Positions 44,375-55,020 of a stretch of DNA of 64,000 nt are shown piece after piece; the stretch's first letter is position 1, and each line of letters opens with the position of its first letter. Source of the stretch: Ancistrus triradiatus (taxonomy: Eukaryota; Chordata; Actinopteri; Siluriformes; Loricariidae); the NCBI GenBank assembly GCA_025084515.1, contig JAJAGP010000084.1, forward strand, positions 361,936 through 425,935. The letters are read 5' to 3'. Both the position numbers and the translations under genes were made by a program. The notes under the pieces were generated by a model. The model was not told the origin of the DNA. It ran no database searches and was given only the letters and a program-made list of their open reading frames with translations.

Positions 44375-45130
44375 CAACAGCATACTGAGTGTAATGACTT
44401 ACTGTCTTCGGAAAGACCTAATACAGCAGAATGTCTCAAAGTTAAGAATGTCTATGAGCTCTACTTCAGATATAAAATTGATGACCAAGACCAACCCTGG
44501 GCCCTTCACATTTGTTGCATAACATGCAGTCAACATTTTTTTGCAGGCCCAGTGATACAGAAGGATTACATGACAGACTTATTTATGTCTGGCCAATGTA
44601 CATGGCTTCTCTACTAAAAATAGGAAATCTACTGATTACCCCAGTCTGCCTTCAACTATGAGAACAGTTCCACATGAGGCTAGTTTCCCAGTACTGAAAC
44701 CACCAGTGACACGGAGCCTAGATTAGGCAGATGACCACAATTGCTGAACCAGATGTGGAAAATCACACTATTTCATATGTTAAATGCTTTGTGCCTGGTT
44801 ATACTCGTGATAATACAGCAAGAATTGAGATTTAGGGAAATCTGTTAACAGCTAAAGCAAATAGGAAAGGATGGGGTTTACTGTCACCAGGTACAAAAAT
44901 GTCTTCTTTTACACTGAAGTCAAAGTACGGTTGACAACCTCTGTTTCTGCACTGACACTAGTAGTTTGTTCATGGCCTCAAGTTGTGTATGACCCCCAAG
45001 TATGTGTATGTACCCCCAAAAAGTTCAGCAAAGTTAAGCCTGAAAGCTGCCCTGTTACACAATGGCAGAGTCCATGCTTCAGTACCCAGTGTATATGCAG
45101 TACACTTGAATAGAACATGCATTGTTAGTG
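44375..45130 (+). pseudogene. Decayed transposon-type protein gene, copy 2
   Basis: Same family as 7170-8330. Near 44445 the frame reads VYELYFRYKIDDQDQPWALH, an N-terminal block of the family. 44560-44720 aligns at the DNA level with 7220-7400 (CCCAGTCTGCCTTCAACTAT against CCCAATCTGCCTTCAGCCAC). Near 45020 SAKLSLKAALLHNGRVHA matches the block SSSKSLKAVLLHNG known from full-length relatives. Many stops and frameshifts. Confidence 0.6.
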
Positions 45131-46606
45131 TTCATCTTGATCTTGCCTTTCATAGTCTTTTTTCATGAAGCAAAACCTATGTTGAAAAAAAATGTATATA
45201 GTGTATTTTTCAAACAATGTATCCTTCACCATAGGACTTTACTAAATACTTTTTAATAATAAAACAGTACATCTGACAGGAATATTGTACTTGTAAAAAG
45301 GTCTAAGGTCTTTTTAAGGTAGTTTTAGTGTTTTGACATCTCTCGTAGTCTGCCTTTCTATCACGGATATTACTTGAAAATGTGAAAAAACTACTTTTTG
45401 ATGTGATTTGTTTTTATAACATTTTGTGACCACTACGTTATGAAATAAAAATTCTCTCATGGCAGTCATGACCCAGAGTGTCCTTTGCAATTTGAGTATG
45501 ATTGGATAATGTCTTACTGGCAGAAACCAGGTACACCCACACATACCCACATTCATTAGGTTAAGTGGTTGCTGTTAAATACCCCAGTGTGTGTCTTACT
45601 AATATAGATATAACCTTGCTCCTGTTGCAAACAGCCATTGTTGCTGATGTGACATTAAATAAATAATTAGATGTATTAATTATGTCTATTAATAACTAAA
45701 TATGTTACCAGAGATAAATAGAATGTGTACTATTTAACCCAATCACAACTGAGGATAGCTTCATCTGTCAGCAATATTACAAAATCTGTGCATTATCTGG
45801 GCATCACTGGATTACTGGAAATACCCATGTTGTTTACACACTGCTTACCAAATACAACATTTGGGGGGATTTACACATTCTATGCTATTTTGGATAGCCA
45901 TAATATGTAGAGAATGGCTGATGTACAACACAGTTTTGTTTTATCTTTATCATGTCAATCAAATAAGAGTATAGGACTAGATACAAAACTAAACAAGGAA
46001 ACAAGGCAGCTTTCCAGAATAGGATTTTGTATTATTACTTCTTAGAAATAACTAAGAACACTCTTTAGTCCTTGATGTAATGCCGAGAGGTTACCGAGTA
46101 CAACAAAAGCATCTAGGTTTGTTTTAAACATTACACTGGACCCATTTAAAGAATCTAAACATACTTTATTAAAAAAAACATCATCACAGCTATTGATGTA
46201 TGCAGGGAAGGATGAGGATCTACATAAGACATGAGTCATCTGCCACTTTTAACGTTAGAAATAGTGAAACACGAGGACATCATGTAAGATTAACATGCAA
46301 TCACAAGGCACGTCTTACACATTTACCACAGGTCATAAATGGTGAAGCAACAGTATCAAAAGTATCTGTACAGTCTGTACCTGTGTAACTGGAGATTCCA
46401 GAAATATGTCAACATCATAATACATTTATCTTCATTCTTTGTTCATTCTTTCAGCCTTTGCTTTAAGATTGCAGTACTATGTCCGTTTGCTCCAATAATA
46501 CCTTTCATTTTGTACATTTTGTTGTAGTTGTTAATATTGTACCATGTATATTTTAACTATTAGTCAACTCTTAGAATCTGAGTGGGAGCTCACTGCAAGT
46601 TCACTG
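45131..46606. other. No gene seen
   Basis: AT-rich, nothing recognised. Confidence 0.5.
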
Positions 46607-46740
46607 CATTATATAAGGTGTCTTGCATAAGCATTCTCACCTCCCTGAACTTTTACACATTGTGTTGTTACAAACTGGAATTGAAATGAACATCATTAGA
46701 ATTGTGTGTCCTACTTCTACACAAAACATGCCATGATACT
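46607..46740. repeat. Fragment of a DNA-transposon terminal region
   Basis: GGTGTCTTGCATAAGCATTC, CTGAACTTTTACACATTGTG and GTTACAAACTGGAATTGAAA resemble a common fish Tc1-type terminal sequence. Confidence 0.45.
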
Positions 46741-46750
46741 GTGTGAGTTA

Positions 46751-47188
46751 TAGGGGTGTAACAATACACAATATTGACTTCACGATTCCATTTTCCCATG
46801 ATTTTTCATTTCTAAAGTGTAAACGATGTCAAATAATGCACATTTTCTTGAACAAGCTTCTAAACAAAAAATACTAGGGAACAGAGTTATACATTTGTAA
46901 ATAAAATGCTCTATGCTAGCTTCGCCATATATTAAGTAACCAAATAAAAATGTTCCTTTTTTATTGCTGAAGAATAACAATTACAAATAATGTGTACTTT
47001 TTCTTGCATAAAAATCTAAACAGCAATTAAAATAAAATTATTTAAAATATGCATGACATATCATTGGCCCTTTTGGTGTTCAAAGAAATTGCAATAAATG
47101 GCACAATAAACAGAAGGCACATGACGTAATCAGTCTCCACAATGCACACAGTGACATTTTTTCATCGGGATGCTCTGTTACACCTCTA
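46751..47188. mobile_element. hAT MITE with perfect 8-bp target duplication
   Basis: Terminal inverted repeats TAGGGGTGTAACA and TGTTACACCTCTA (one mismatch). The 8-bp direct repeat GTGAGTTA flanks it exactly (46743-46750 and 47189-47196). 438 bp, AT-rich, no transposase. The 8-bp duplication places it in the hAT superfamily. Confidence 0.93.
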
Positions 47189-47199
47189 GTGAGTTACCG

Positions 47200-47494
47200 T
47201 AATATTATATCACCATATTTAAAGACATTTTCATGATACACGATACATATGATCACAGACAAAATGCATCAGTAGCGACAGATTCTTACAAACTACTACT
47301 CAAATATTATCCCATACTAAAAGTAAAGTGATATTTACTCAAATTGCGCTGCATCCGATTAAACACGACTAATTACACTCATTATAATGAAACATGCAGT
47401 TGGTAAGTGTTCTTTAAGCACCGACGATATCCTCAGTATGTTCAGATATTGTATCACGATACGATAAAATGTTCTCATATTGCCCACCCCTAGC
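47200..47494. mobile_element. hAT-like MITE Q, copy 2
   Basis: Uninterrupted relative of 21160-21757, ending TCATATTGCCCACCCCTAG. Its left terminus abuts the hAT MITE and is not clearly defined. Confidence 0.65.
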
Positions 47495-47689
47495 ATACAT
47501 CAAAGGTACCAGATTTAGAGTACAAATACCCAAACAATGAAGACCAAGGAGCTAACAAAATAAGGCTGAGACAAATTATTATTATAAAATTAAAGGAGAT
47601 TAATAATTAGAGAAGAAAAAAGAACAAACATGACTGACTGTGTCTGAGGGAGGTGAGGGCCGGTCAAATGTGGCGCGTTTAAATGTACT

Positions 47690-48235
47690 TAATAATCCGA
47701 TAACTGCGGAAAATCAGATTTTATCAGCAATCCGTTCAAGGAATGTACATGCAGTTGAGTAATCAGATAATGGGAAACCTCCGGGTTTACATGACACAGG
47801 CAATAATCGGATTTCTTTGCAACCAGTCAATAATCACACAAAAAGATGCAATGTAAACTTCAAGTTTTAACATTAAATCATCAAATTCTTAATATTCTTG
47901 AGTATATACTGTGTTTCAGAGTCTCTAGACACAAAGTGTTTGATAGCTGTTTAGCAGGTGCTGCGTTTATTTCCACGGTTGCCAGAACCGGCAAGATAAT
48001 CCTCATATCTGGTTTATGTAAATAAGCCCAAAGCATGTTTTTTTTCCCCCCACTAGCCGCTCTGTGCACATGCGCAACTGGTATACATCCTATGAGAAAT
48101 CAGATTACTGAAATAAAATCCAGCTCTATTGATCAGATTTCTAGATCTGAGTATGCTATATACATGACCACCTGAAAAATCAGATCTGACTATGATCAGA
48201 TTATTAAATGCATGCAAACGTACTCAGTGACTACA
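47690..48235. repeat. Interspersed repeat H, long copy
   Basis: Many AATCAGAT / ATCTGATT words in both orientations (GTTGAGTAATCAGATAATGG, AAATCAGATCTGACTATG) suggest terminal inverted structure. It matches 32265-32510. Confidence 0.65.
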
Positions 48236-48471
48236 TTTTGAGGGACTGGCGTCCCATCCAGGGTTCCTGCAGTGTTTCCCTGGGACAGGTATTTGGATCC
48301 CCACGACCCTCTCCAGTCAAAAACTGGGTTAAAACATACATTAGAAATAAATTAATAATTAGACTTAAATTGCATAGATGCAATCAGGGTTATGGTAAGA
48401 TTAAGATAGACTTAGTCTATCCATAAAAACTAAGCCAGTTAGCTAAACTAATAATTATAACCAATTGCATT

Positions 48472-49338
48472 TTAAACCACTGATAATGGGTTCCAGCAGA
48501 ATTTCTCTCCACAGTCGAGAGCAGAAAGTCTGGCCATGTCATCGTCAGTGAGCTCGAAGTCAAAAAGGCATCCATTGTCTTGCACCCGGTCAGGCTGGCA
48601 TGATTTGGGCAACACTGGCACATTTTGCTGCACAGCCCACCTCAGAAGTACCTGAGCTGGAGTCCTTCCACAGCTTTTTGCCACCTCTTGAACCACAGGA
48701 TCAGACAGGAGGTCGCCGGTCCCCAGGGAGGAGTACGCTTGGAAACACACTCCGCTCTCTTCACACAAGACCCTGAGCCCGTTCTGAGCCAGCCTGGGAT
48801 GAAACTCAACCTGAAGGACAGCAGGAATAACTCTGCAGCTCTTTAACAACTCCTGCATGTGCTTCACTGTGTAGTTAGATACCCCAATCGCCCGGAACGT
48901 GCCTTCTTTATGGAACTCCTCTAGGGTTGCCCAGCTTTGAGCACGGTTGCCAGGGTTTCGCTTATCTGCCACATCCAAACCCTGCGTGCCAGGCCAGTGG
49001 ATTAAATACAGGTCAATATAATCCAGATTCAGTTGTTCCAGGCTCCTCAAACAGCCATCCCTTGCTTTGGAGCCTTGGTCTTTGGGACTTAATTTAGATG
49101 TTATAAACACGTCCCTTCTGGTCAGCCCATGTTTGGGCAACAAGGCACGAAGGGCCTGGCCAATGTCCGACTCATTGTGATAGACAGCTGCTGTATCAAA
49201 GGCCCGATAACCCGCTGTCAAAGCAGCATCCACAGTCCGGTACGTCTCATCAGGTCCTCGCAACCGGAAAGTGCCCAAACCCAAAAGTGGCATCTGAGCC
49301 CCTGTGTTGAGCTGGACTGAGGGTGTGTGGTCAGCCAT
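48472..49338 (-). CDS. Aldo-keto reductase family protein, single coding exon
   Basis: 288-residue NADPH-dependent oxidoreductase that would reduce aldehydes or ketones in the cytosol; the substrate is unknown. It starts at ATG 49338 (MADHTPSVQLNTGAQMPLLG). The open frame continues upstream only to a TTG and across a splice acceptor, so this ATG is chosen. The catalytic tetrad is complete: Asp48 in FDTAAVYHNE, Tyr53, Lys82 in FITSKLSP, His114 in YLIHWPG. The GVSNYT block and the C-terminal cofactor segment VPVLPKSCQPDRVQDN are present, ending in a trp-asn-pro (CWNPL) block. The length is near that of small bacterial-type AKRs found in fish, rather than the roughly 320 residues of AKR1. It is adjacent and divergent to majin. 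Confidence 0.95.
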   Translation of the reverse strand: MADHTPSVQLNTGAQMPLLGLGTFRLRGPDETYRTVDAALTAGYRAFDTAAVYHNESDIGQALRALLPKHGLTRRDVFITSKLSPKDQGSKARDGCLRSLEQLNLDYIDLYLIHWPGTQGLDVADKRNPGNRAQSWATLEEFHKEGTFRAIGVSNYTVKHMQELLKSCRVIPAVLQVEFHPRLAQNGLRVLCEESGVCFQAYSSLGTGDLLSDPVVQEVAKSCGRTPAQVLLRWAVQQNVPVLPKSCQPDRVQDNGCLFDFELTDDDMARLSALDCGEKFCWNPLSVV

Positions 49339-49378
49339 TGAGAAGTGAGGTTCCTGATCATGAAATAATGGCACCAAT
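49339..49378 (-). other. AKR 5' UTR part of the coding exon
   Basis: The minus strand shows an acceptor TATATTTCTCAAAACAG at 49379-49395, then 40 bases to the ATG. This implies a spliced, non-coding first exon. Confidence 0.6.
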
Positions 49379-49559
49379 CTGTTTTGAGAAATATATGGTT
49401 ATAAAAAAAGTCCCATGAGCTGTGGGCAACAGTTTTTTTCAGTATCATACAGATTTTCAGTACCAAACAAGTGGTAGGTCTAATTCTAGTCATAATTTGT
49501 CAGACCACCAATCTCTCCACCTCAATTTTCAACCTTCAGAAGGAACTACCATAGGAGGT

Positions 49560-49700
49560 TGGAGGTTATTTGGGTGGTGAAGGTGACCAATTTTCTACAC
49601 ATTGGTCACACTGACATGGTAGTAACATGTTAACGTGTGGCACTGGTGTAAGTGCATCAAAGTCCATCAGGTGCTGCAGGTTTTAAAACACAATGTAACA
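49560..49700. repeat. Partial copy of element R
   Basis: TATTTGGGTGGTG, CACTGACATGGTAGTAACAT and GTGCTGCAGGTTTTAAA parallel 31930-32030. Confidence 0.55.
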
Positions 49701-49899
49701 TAAGTGGTCACATTATTTGTCACATCCACCTTGTTCAACCCATGCTACCCATTTTTACTCTTTAGCAAATTTTTCACATATTATTTTTTGTTAACTTTGT
49801 CATTTTAAATTTGTATTTTTTTTTATGTAATACCTGAACATTCTGGCTTCGTCAAGTATATCTCAAATCAATTAAATTATGTTAAGTATTGGCATAATT

Positions 49900-50700
49900 A
49901 TTTCCAGATAAAGTATAGCAAACAATTATGGAATCACTCAGTGTTGAGGAAAAAATGATGGAATCACAATTTTACCTCCATTTCTAAAACAAATACAGGC
50001 ACAAGTCCAGAAATGCAAATTACTCTCCAGTTAAAGGTTAGTGCATACAAACCTACTGGACTTGGCTACTTAAAAAAAAACATGGTGCCAACAGGAGAGT
50101 TGGCAGTTGAAACAATGAAAAGACAATGGGAGGAAATCCAACACAAGTGTGGCAAAAGATGTTGGTTGCTCCTAGTGAACTTTGTATAAAATTTGGTGAC
50201 ATATAAACTAAATGGGAAAGTAAAAAAAAGGAAAACATGGGTAGGCCAAAATGTCAGGACAAAGTCTCAAGACAGAAAACTCAAACCAATATGCTTTGAT
50301 AGAAGATTCACAACAAAATAAACAAACAAATGGGTAGAAACAGGATTTGTGACAGAACTGTAAGCAATTTCCTGAGTGAAATGGCATCTACATGTAGAAA
50401 AGCCAACTGAAAACCAGCACTAACACCTCAACAGAAGAAAACAAAGTTACAGTGAGCTAAAGAGAAGCAATCCTGGAGTGTGGATGATCGGATGAAAGTG
50501 ATATGCAGTTATGAATCATTGAATCTGCATTGGAAATGGAGATGGTTCTGTAAAAGTTGGAACAAGCTTGATGTAAGTTAATGAATATTGTTTCTCAAAG
50601 AATAACAGCATGAGGAGGAGAAATAAAGTACTTAAATATTTTTTTTCCACACCAGGTGGAATGCTTTACAATGACAGAATGTTCAGCTATTAAACAAAAA
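49900..50700 (+). mobile_element. Tc1-like transposon, family F (very decayed)
   Basis: The start TTATGGAATCACTCAGTGTT and the DNA at 50470-50530 (TGGAGTGTGGATGATCGGAT) correspond to the SVDDW-MKV-FSDES block with the first Asp of a Tc1 transposase, now frameshifted. The TIRs are not clearly paired. Confidence 0.6.
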
Positions 50701-51029
50701 GTGTGGTGAAATGTATCATTTTTGAGCTGGTGTTCCTCTAGTCCTTTATCAGTGTCAGTTTTTGACTACATCTGTATCTCTGATGCACCCAGATTGACTC
50801 CTACCATTGCCACATACTAAGATGTCAGTGTGCTGACGATGGTCCACCACCATTCGTCTTGTCAGTGGTGAGCCTTTGGTGGTCTCTTTCCACTGAATAA
50901 TGGAACTGGCCAATTGTCCAATGTATCAGATGAGTTAAACGGAAAGGCTACCACAGATAATCATCAGGGAACGAGGAAACATTACAGATCAGCCTCTTCA
51001 GATGGAGATTTCTCCGTAGTATTTGTGCT

Positions 51030-51212
51030 TCGATGTGAGAAACTCAGGCTTAGTTGAAGTAAACCTGCCAGCGAGCAGCTTAGCTTCACAGAGTATGTTG
51101 CTGGAGTAACTGACTCCAAGTTACGCTGAACTTGCTTTGTGAAACCGAAAACCTAGAGTATCCGTAAACTCTGAGTTTTCACTAAACCTGCTTTCTGAAA
51201 TACCCCCTGGCC
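51030..51212. repeat. MITE-like fragment
   Basis: GTGAGAAACTCAGGCTTAGT near the left and TTTGTGAAACCGAAAACC / CCTGCTTTCTGAAATACCCC at the right, wording common in a fish DNA element. Confidence 0.4.
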
Positions 51213-51428
51213 TTTAAAACAAAATCAATAAAAAGTATTTCACCGTACAGTACAAAATGCATTGGACACCTGGATTAGCACTACAAGCAAACCTTATGAA
51301 ACGCGGAGATGCTCGGATTACTGTACGATCTTCTTGTAGAACTATACAATACCATCCAATACAACACTCAAAGCAACTAAAACAGAACAAGTTAAATACA
51401 TGAATCAAATACAGCCCTAAACTCGTAC

Positions 51429-51500
51429 CTGAATCACGTGCAGCTCACCACCATGACACTGTCGCAGACTTAAAAATTGACCAATAAAAAAAAGAGTTAA
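51429..51500 (-). promoter_or_regulatory. Predicted AKR first exon and promoter
   Basis: The minus strand has a CCAAT-type box (TTATTGGTCAAT), then about 40 bases with a CACGTG E-box, ending in donor GATTCAG|GTACGAG at 51429/51428. The short ATG frame in it (6 codons, MVVSCT) stops before the junction, so it would be an upstream ORF. Confidence 0.45.
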
Positions 51501-51529
51501 AGGCAAAAGAGGCGGGATTTTATCAAGGC

Positions 51530-51780
51530 TGCGTTCCAAACCATATCTCACTCTAATAATAGTGATCAACGTTACTGTATTTGTCGATACTAGCACACTA
51601 TTTAGTATGTAGTTTGCGGTTGGAGACGCAATCCTTAACGGTTATTTATATGTACGTCCCAAATCGACTACTATACAATAAATAGTGTCCGTGACCACTC
51701 AAGTGCTGTGTAGTAACTTAGCACACTATTTAGTGAACTAGTAAGCAGTTCGGGACACAACCTATGTAATGTATTTTGTT
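51530..51780. repeat. Dispersed repeat rich in GTAGT/ACTAT words
   Basis: CTGCGTTCCAAACCATATCT at one end and AGCAGTTCGGGACACAACCT at the other, with several TTAGCACACTATTTAGT words in between. Likely a palindromic MITE. Confidence 0.5.
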
Positions 51781-52375
51781 GGCGAATGCTGAGAGACAGT
51801 GTAGTTACTCAAGTATTTGACGACTTGTGGTATATTCTAAATTTGCAACCTTAACTTTAAACAAAGCTAAATTATTACATTATTATTATTATTATCTAAA
51901 GTATTAAGTCTTAAACATAATTTGCTAGCTAAGTTATTGCTAACAGAATATATTTACTTTAGACTGACTGTACAGAGCTAAGGATAGAATACAGGTTGGG
52001 CACCAAATTTGTCGGTGTGTGGGTATCCTGCTTTATAATGGCTGGAAGAAGCCGTTGATTGGTAAATTGTGCCCCTGAAGGGATGCACAGGGTTAGCAAC
52101 AGTACACAATAGGCTATGACCTATTAATACGCCCAATGTGTGAAAATCCCAGAATATTAGCAGTTATAGATGAACTGAAACCAGCCCATCTGGCACCAAC
52201 AAGCTGGCCAAGTCTAAATCACTAAGATCACATTTTTGTCACCCATTCTGTGTATCTGTGTGATCTGAGCTGTTCATTTGGCTGATTTGGGGTGCCTATG
52301 GTGATATAACCAGTGATTTCGGGTTGTTTTATGTTTGTTTCTTTGTTTGATTGATTGTTTTGTTTTGTTCTGCAG
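51781..52375. other. AKR-majin intergenic region
   Basis: A 5' non-coding exon of majin is expected here because 52376 is a splice acceptor, but I cannot fix it. Confidence 0.4.
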
Positions 52376-52394
52376 GTCACCACTGAAGCAAATT

Positions 52395-52495
52395 ATGACG
52401 ATTCAAAACTTCTCATTCCCTATTCCTGAAACCAGATTTTTTCAAGTTGGCCAGCATATCTACAAGTTCAAGATCAAGAGAGGGAACAAAATCAG
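52395..52495 (+). CDS. majin: majin first coding exon (membrane-anchored junction protein)
   Basis: MAJIN is the meiosis-specific inner-nuclear-membrane protein that, with TERB1 and TERB2, attaches telomeres to the nuclear envelope. Acceptor TTTTGTTCTGCAG precedes exon base 52376; ATG is at 52395 with A at -3. It encodes MTIQNFSFPIPETRFFQVGQ and HIYKFKIKRGNKI, matching the FPETRFxxxGxxxYKFKI start of MAJIN. It ends two bases into a codon at ATCAG|GCAAGA, a GC donor rather than GT. The phase fits the next exon. With the following exons it gives 233 codons plus two bases up to 62474. Confidence 0.92.
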
Positions 52496-52575
52496 GCAAG
52501 ATAGAGATAAAATATAGTGATTAAAACATATCTGTTCATTTTCTTACTCATACATGAACAAATACAAAGTCGGTT

Positions 52576-52890
52576 TTACAATTCAGAGGCATGGGGAGCC
52601 AGGGCATAACTGGCAGCACAGGGCACAAAGCGGGAACTAACACTAGATAGGGTGTCAGTCCATCTCAGGGCACATGTACACACACACTGGAACACTACTG
52701 ATGCCAGCAGACCTAACGCATGTGTTTGGAATATGGGAGAAACCGTAGTGGATGGAGAAAATCAAAGCGGAAACAGCGAGAACGTACAAACTCCACACTG
52801 GCAGAGTCCATGCCAGGAATTGAACCGGGAGAATCTCTGGAGCTGTGTGGCAACAGGGCTAAACACTTGTGCCACTGTGCCGCCCATAAA
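52576..52890 (-). mobile_element. tRNA-SINE B, old copy
   Basis: TGTTTGGAATATGGGAGAAA, ACTCCACACTGGCAGAGTCC, GGAATTGAACCGGGAGAATC and the tRNA-like end CACTGTGCCGCCC. Confidence 0.65.
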
Positions 52891-52964
52891 AATAATGCCA
52901 ATACTAATTTAAAAATTGGGAAGTAAAACAAATATAAGCTAAATGTGGACAGCTTGGGTGCAGC

Positions 52965-53156
52965 ATTTACATTTACAGCATTTAGCAGACCCTTATCCAG
53001 AGCGACTTACAATTGATACAGTCTTACAATCCAAGCAATTGTGGGTTAAGGGCCTTGCTCAAGGACCCAACAGTGGCAGCTTGGTAGAGGTGGGATTTGA
53101 ATCCTTGACCTTCTGGTCCAGAGTCCAGTACCTTAACCACTAGGCTACCACAGTCC
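52965..53156 (-). mobile_element. tRNA-SINE A with target-site duplication
   Basis: Complete minus-strand copy flanked by TGCAGCA on both sides (52957 and 53158). Confidence 0.88.
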
Positions 53157-53339
53157 CTGCAGCAGATAGCGTTGGTGCCTTATTCGGCAAGTGAGCAGCA
53201 ATTTTTGTTAACCATTGCATACATTTATAGCCTGTGTTATTTACACATTACTTTTGGAACAGAATTGGAATACTTACACTGTATATATATGAGGTATTTG
53301 CACATGAAAATTCTTGTAGTTTACACTTACCAGCGTACT

Positions 53340-54008
53340 CCTTGCTAGTACCAGGCTGGATCAAGTTTTGCCTTTAGAACTGTCTTAATTCTTTGTGTTG
53401 AGGCCATTGTACAGTGAAGGCCAGGTACAGTGAACTCACTGTCATGTTCATGAGATGACTTGAACTTTGAGATATGGTGCTTTGTCTTGCCAGTAGAAAT
53501 TAGACGATGGGTACACTGTGGTCATAAAGGGATGGACATGGTCAGCAACAATACGTTTAGTTTTTTCTTTTTGCAATTTTGGATGTGCAAATTGTGACCT
53601 CAGTTGCCTGTTTTTAGCTGACTGGTGTGGCATCCGACGTGGTCATTCAAAAACCAGTCTGGTTATTCTCCTCTGACCTCTAGCACCAACAAGGCATTTC
53701 ACTCAGAGAACTGATGCTCACTGGATATTTTCTCTTTTGGACCATTCTCTGTAAATCCTAGAGATGGCTGTGCATGAAAATAGATCAGTAGTTTCTGAAA
53801 TAATCAGTACAGCCTGTCTAGCACCAACAACCATGTCACATTAAAAGTTATTTAATCACATTTCATTCTTATTCTGATGCTCGGTTTGATCTTCAGCAGG
53901 TCGTCTTGAGCATGTCTACATGCTTCAATGCGTGTGATTGGCTGATTCGAATGTTTGCATTAATGAGCAGTTGAAAAGGTGTACCTACTAAAGTGGCCAG
54001 TGAATGTA
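53340..54008 (-). mobile_element. Tc1-like transposon, family C, internally deleted
   Basis: Right terminus AGGTGTACCTACTAAAGTGG at 53973-53992. The minus strand holds the N-terminal transposase region (53640-53920) and a short C-terminal piece (53400-53540). Confidence 0.82.
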
Positions 54009-54089
54009 CAACAAATCTCTAAACCAGCTCCTAGAGTTCTAGTCTAGTTGTAGTGAGCTCACTTTATTTTGTTTTGCATTTTCTTTTAG

Positions 54090-54138
54090 TGGTGAAGAAG
54101 AGCTTTTGGACAGCTTGTTTGTCAATGAGGAACTAGAG
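54090..54138 (+). CDS. majin: majin coding exon 2
   Basis: 49 nt between TTTTCTTTTAG and GAACTAGAG|GTAAGA. The first base completes Ser34 (AG+T). It then encodes GEEELLDSLFVNEELE, equivalent to the RGEE...ELE block of MAJIN. Ends in phase 0. Confidence 0.88.
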
Positions 54139-54662
54139 GTAAGATAAAGACAGAAACAGAGAGATAGAACGTTGAATGCTATATGGGTGGCAATTTGTCA
54201 ATAATATCAGCACAGTATCTGAAGCCATGTGGGAAAGCAGGGTTTTATCTACAATGTAACATACTTATGTTACATTTTTGTGACAGCCCCCTCCATATGC
54301 ACCAAGCATCTCTAGTGTGGGGGTACCACTGGTCTGGCTACATTAACAGACCGACTTTGAGGAGCGCTGAGACTCAGGAATCCAACTCTGGTGAAACTGG
54401 GAGGTAATCCAGGGAATACTGAGATACTGAAACTGGAAACTGAGCAAAATGTCACATGACTGGACCAGGGGTGCCCCCACATTACGCCGTTCTCAAAATT
54501 CTCTACACAATATGTATGACAGACAAAACAAAAAGGTAGCAAAACAAGCACCATATTCTTAAGGGTTGTACTAGTTAGTTTATTATATATTAATACAGAT
54601 ATGTGTCATTTTACTGTCACTGATTGAAATGGTCATTGACTGGACATTACCATAGTCACATA
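54139..54662. other. majin intron, no feature
   Basis: Nothing recognised. Confidence 0.45.
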
Positions 54663-55020
54663 CAGTGGGGCAAAAAAGTATTTAGTCAGCCACTGACTGT
54701 GCAAGTTCTCCTACTTAGAAAGATGAGAGAGGTCTGTATTTTTCATCAGAGGTACACTTCAACTATGAGAGAGAAAATGAGAAAAAAAAATCCAGGAAAT
54801 CACATTGTAGGATTTTTAAATAATTTAATTGTAAATCATGGTGGAAATTAAGTATTTGGTCAAACAAGCAAGATTTCTGGCTCTCACAGACCTGTAATGT
54901 CTTCTTTAAGAAGCTCTTCTGTCCTCCACTCGTTACCTGTATTAGTGGCACCTGTTTGACCTCGTTATCTGTATAAAAGACACCTGTCCACAGCCTCAAA
55001 CAGTCAGACTCCAAACTGTC
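54663..55020 (+). mobile_element. Tc1-like transposon, family D, 3'-truncated
   Basis: CAGTGGGGCAAAAAAGTATT after TA; the left arm closely matches 12192-12390, then continues into the pre-transposase region (GACACCTGTCCACAGCCTCA) and stops before the start codon. Confidence 0.85.

Noticed and set aside
48625..48846. Plus-strand open frame within the AKR gene
   Set aside because: Antisense shadow of the aldo-keto reductase.
49339..49377. N-terminal extension of AKR starting at a TTG
   Set aside because: TTG is not a likely vertebrate start, and the segment follows directly on a splice acceptor; the first ATG is 49338.
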